This document shows positions 60,876-64,000 of a DNA stretch of 64,000 nt, piece after piece (positions within the stretch are counted from its first letter, which is position 1; every line of letters begins with the position of its first letter). The notes beneath the pieces were generated by a model. That model searched no databases and had not been told where the DNA came from. It worked only from the letters and a program-made list of their open reading frames with translations. The position numbers and the translations under genes were made by a program. The stretch covers positions 186,001 through 250,000 of the forward strand of contig JAIXMP010000040.1 in NCBI GenBank assembly GCA_025677815.1, read 5' to 3'. The stretch comes from Phascolomyces articulosus. Taxonomy: Eukaryota > Mucoromycota > Mucoromycetes > Mucorales > Lichtheimiaceae.

Positions 60876-62401
60876 TTAACGATAATAAGCCGGTTTTTTG
60901 ATCATGGCAATTTCCCAGGCTTCATCAAGAACATCCACAATAGATTGAGATAAAGGACCTTGTTCCACAGCTTTAAGATTTTGTACGCAGTGAGCTAATG
61001 ATGAAGCACCAATGATGATACCTAAATATTTAAATATAGAGAGAAATGATAAGAATATATAGGATACCTCTCTCTTTCAAAACATTGTATCCTTCACTAA
61101 CCATCTCCATTATCAACACTTAATTCTGAATGGTGCACCATCCAACGTAAAGCAATATCTGTTGGACTCAACCCATGTTCTTTGGCCACTTGATGAATTT
61201 TACTCACGGCTTCAAAATAAACATCATTCCAATACCGACCACGGTATTGTTTTCCTTGGGCCGTATTGGGATCAAATCGAGAATACGATTCGACTTGGGT
61301 GGATAAATTTTGGTAATGAGGATTCATGAGACCTCCAGCCAATGGATTATAAGCATTGAAAAGAATCTTGTAATGACGTAAACATTTAAACAATTCATGT
61401 TCTACATCGCGACTTAAACAATTGTACATGCCTTGATAGACACTGGGGAGTACTCCGTTTTTGCTCTTCATGATTTCGTAAATGGCACTCACTTGCCAAG
61501 CTGCATAATTGGACAATCCAAACTATAAAAGATAGAGAGACAGTGTTTGTTTTTAGGATGGAGAGGTTATAAGAATATGTATAGGGGAGGAAACTTACAC
61601 GTTCAAAAAGACCTTCTTCGTAAAGTTCTTGAACAGCACCTAACGTATCTTCAATAGGTGTAGCGTGGTCCTATTGGTTGTCATTCAATAGAGTTAATTG
61701 ATAAATCATCCACATACTTATTTATTCAATCTTCTGTTACTTACTGGTGCATGAAGATAAAAAATATCCACTTTTTTCAAGTTGAGCCTCTCAAGAGATG
61801 TATAAAAAAACGCCTTGAGTTTTTCAGGTTGATGATCGCCAGGTGTACGTGGTGCAACTTTGGTGGCAATTTCGAAACGATTGACAGCACCTAAATTGGC
61901 AAGGACCTTGACGTACTTTTTGTTAAAACACACACACATATCCATTGTCTCTTTTTCTCTCATTCTCACTTAGTCTAATTCTATCCTTTCCTCCCATTTT
62001 TTTCCGAATTATTCATTAGTCATCATCCATATGAAAGTGATCATTCACCTCTTCTGTTGTTCCTTCACAATAAACGCGTGCCGTGTCTAATAAACAATCC
62101 ACCCAAAAAATTATCAATTTCACTGCATCTCCCAAGGGTAACAAAAGTTGCCAAAAATTCAATATATTTATTTACCTAGTTCCGTATATCCAAATTCACC
62201 AAATTTATCGATAATATTACTAATCACCGCAGTATCGGTAATACGACTACCTTGTGTCTTACCAAAGGTCATGGTACTATATATATATTATTGTGGTCAG
62301 TTTTTGACATTCTCATTCGTGCTTTTGCATTGGCAAAAAGAAAAAAGAAGGAGTAGAGTGTGTGTTTCTATCTACCCGAGAATAATGTTCATTCGCGCCA
62401 T
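60876..62401 (-). CDS. Aldo-keto reductase, AKR7 (aflatoxin aldehyde reductase) type
   Basis: Seven exons: 62376-62401, 62176-62276, 62049-62086, 61745-61915, 61599-61670, 61102-61522, 60876-61021, giving 324 codons. The core motifs run in order: MNIILGTMTFG, DTARVYCEG (Asp and catalytic Tyr), ATKVAP (Lys), VDIFYLHAPD (His), FGLSNYAAWQV, NAYNPLAGGL, and the cofactor-binding end GIIIGASSL. This is the AKR7/YakC-like layout, an NADPH-dependent reductase of aldehydes such as succinic semialdehyde or reactive dialdehydes, cytosolic. The C-terminus KKPAYYR is typical of the family. The first exon is only 26 nt, so the start could be reconsidered, but it restores the usual N-terminus exactly. Confidence 0.92.
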
Positions 62402-62813
62402 GGTTGCTTCTCAAAAATGTTCAAGAGAATGAGAAAAGATAAAGAAAGAGAAAACTACCCCAGACAGACGGGATAAGATCCGCGTTTGAAATAAATAAGG
62501 ATGCTTATCAAATAAACCTTAATTCTCACACGACTAAAACCACCATCATTTTATGCGAGGGGGGCTCCGCTAATAGGGAATGTGAGATTATTTATTCATG
62601 TCCTCCCGTCATGAAAAAAAAACAAAAAAGAATCCATACCCAAATTGGACAAGAGCAAATATATATGTATATATGTATATATATATATATATAAGATTTC
62701 AAGGTTACTTTTTTTTTTTGTATGTGTGTGTTGTTAAGACATATAAAAGTGATTAGTATTGTACATCGAAGAAGGACAAAAGCAAAAAAAAAAAAGAAGA
62801 AAAACATGGTTTT

Positions 62814-62863
<50 letters not shown>

Positions 62864-63105
62864 ATTTGGTACAAATAATGCCCATTCGGGAAAAAAGAGA
62901 GGAGGGGCCGAAGGTAAGAAGAAAGGGGATAATAATAATATATAAAAGAAACGCCTATGGATGATAGAAAAAAAAAATACTTTTTCACTCTAATCTCTCC
63001 CTTGCTCTTTTTCCTAATATATCCTTTTACTCTCGCCCAATGTATTCTCATATAAAAGAATAAAGAAAAATATTTGTGTTGTTATGTTTGTTTGTGTTGT
63101 GATAT
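62402..63105. other. Intergenic region with microsatellites
   Basis: Holds the AKR promoter and the 3' flank of the PP2C gene. Simple repeats: (TA)n near 62660-62692, and (GT)n followed by (GA)n at about 62813-62859. No gene seen. Confidence 0.6.
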
Positions 63106-64000
63106 TTAGAAGCGAATGACAAGAATGCTTAAATTGTCAGTACTGAAGTTAGCAAGTGCATGATCTAGTAGCTTCCGACTTGCTACTTGAGGATCTTGAA
63201 TATCTTTGACCAGATCCACTGCGTCTTGATCTTCACATACATCCCACAACTATATTTGTATACTCTGTTAGCATCGATGCACTCTTTTTTTTATGCCATC
63301 ACCACCCTCTTTTTCCTCACGAATACATAAGAATATACTTTACCCCATCACAAGCAAGAATTAAAAAATCATCTCCTTGACCCAATTCCGTTTCTGTTGT
63401 ATATGGATTACCAACAACAAACTCCTTCATGACACAATCACCAAGAGATCGAGTGACTGCCAAAACACCATTGACTCGATTATTCATCATAAATCCACCA
63501 AGATCTGTAATACGCTTTGCTTCTTGATGATCGGATCCTTTATGATCGTATGATAATCGAACGGCTTTTCCTTTACGACTATTATTGTTGTTTATAAGTA
63601 TGTTGTCAAAAAAAAAGAGTGAAAAGGGGATAAAGTAAAATGAAAAAAAATTACCATAATACTGCGCGTGCATCACCAACGTTACCGGTGTACAAGATTC
63701 TCTATAATGAATTATTCCCTTTTAGAATCCTCTTTGCTTCCCACCCATTTTTGGATATTTCTATAATAATTTATCACTCTGCCATCGTTCCTCCTCCCCA
63801 CCTCCTCTCTCATTATGCATCGAACATCACACACACATACACCCAGAATCAGTATATATATCATCTTATAGAGATTGGATATATATTCTCCTTTTTTTTT
63901 AAAAAAAAAACTCCTTCTCCTTTCTCTCGAACCATATATACCTTATCATCCTTTGCTTGAACAAACGCAACCACAGCAGTACAACCCGAAGATTTGCCTT
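63106..64000 (-). CDS. PP2C-type serine/threonine phosphatase, C-terminal part (cut by edge)
   Basis: Exons visible: 63942-64000 (continues beyond the edge), 63655-63701, 63344-63578 and 63106-63249. Motifs of the PPM/PP2C fold in order: [70 protein letters not shown] (metal-binding Asp) and [12 protein letters not shown] (last metal-binding Asp). It most resembles the yeast Ptc1 group, which removes phosphate from stress MAP kinases. It is Mn/Mg-dependent and cytosolic or nuclear. The N-terminal half is outside the window. Confidence 0.92.

Overview
The window is nuclear DNA of a filamentous fungus, most likely an early-diverging one (Mucoromycota, probably Mucorales). The grounds are AT-rich intergenic DNA, genes split by many 50-100 nt introns with GT...AG ends and TAG acceptors, a fungal kinesin-1 with an IAK tail, dymeclin, and DIRS and MULE elements of the kind found in these fungi. 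All exon joins were made by eye from splice sites and reading-frame phase. Where full exon sets are given, the exon lengths add up to an intact frame.

Region 1 (1-28.4 kb) is ordinary gene-bearing DNA. It holds the 5' end of a glutathione S-transferase (edge, -), a low-complexity 866-aa protein (-), a SANT plus U-box-like protein (+), a 78-aa membrane protein (-), a 686-aa Ser/Thr/Asn-rich protein (+), a STE20-type kinase (+) and a small coiled-coil protein (-). Next come three neighbouring lipid/carbonyl enzymes: an ECI2-like enoyl-CoA isomerase (+), a classical SDR (-) and a medium-chain reductase (-). Their C-termini read SKL, SRL and SKL, so all three are probably peroxisomal.

Region 2 (28,574-40,493) is a Mutator-like element (MULE) bounded by 106-bp inverted repeats. 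Its decayed gene encodes a FAR1-like zinc-binding region, a MULE DDE transposase, an OTU-type cysteine protease domain and an RTC4-like C-terminal domain. A DIRS-type tyrosine-recombinase retrotransposon (34,407-39,168) interrupts the RTC4-like part. The DIRS recombinase gene is itself split by a 438-bp solo LTR (37,837-38,274) with a perfect 5-bp target duplication. This is a three-level nest, MULE > DIRS > LTR.

Region 3 (40.5-48.9 kb) holds an intact F-box gene (+) followed by decayed sequence: the last two exons of a lost glutathione S-transferase, a possible relic on the minus strand, and a ruined copy of the F-box gene. That copy carries a 625-bp internally deleted pogo-type element with a CENP-B-like helix-turn-helix remnant.

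Region 4 (48.9-64 kb) is again dense with conserved genes: an LEA2-domain membrane protein (-), a small multi-pass membrane protein (+), dymeclin (-, Golgi), kinesin-1 heavy chain (+), an AKR7-type aldo-keto reductase (-) and a PP2C phosphatase cut by the right edge (-). Dymeclin and kinesin-1 are divergent and share a promoter region of about 430 bp. No rRNA gene, convincing tRNA gene or CRISPR array was seen.
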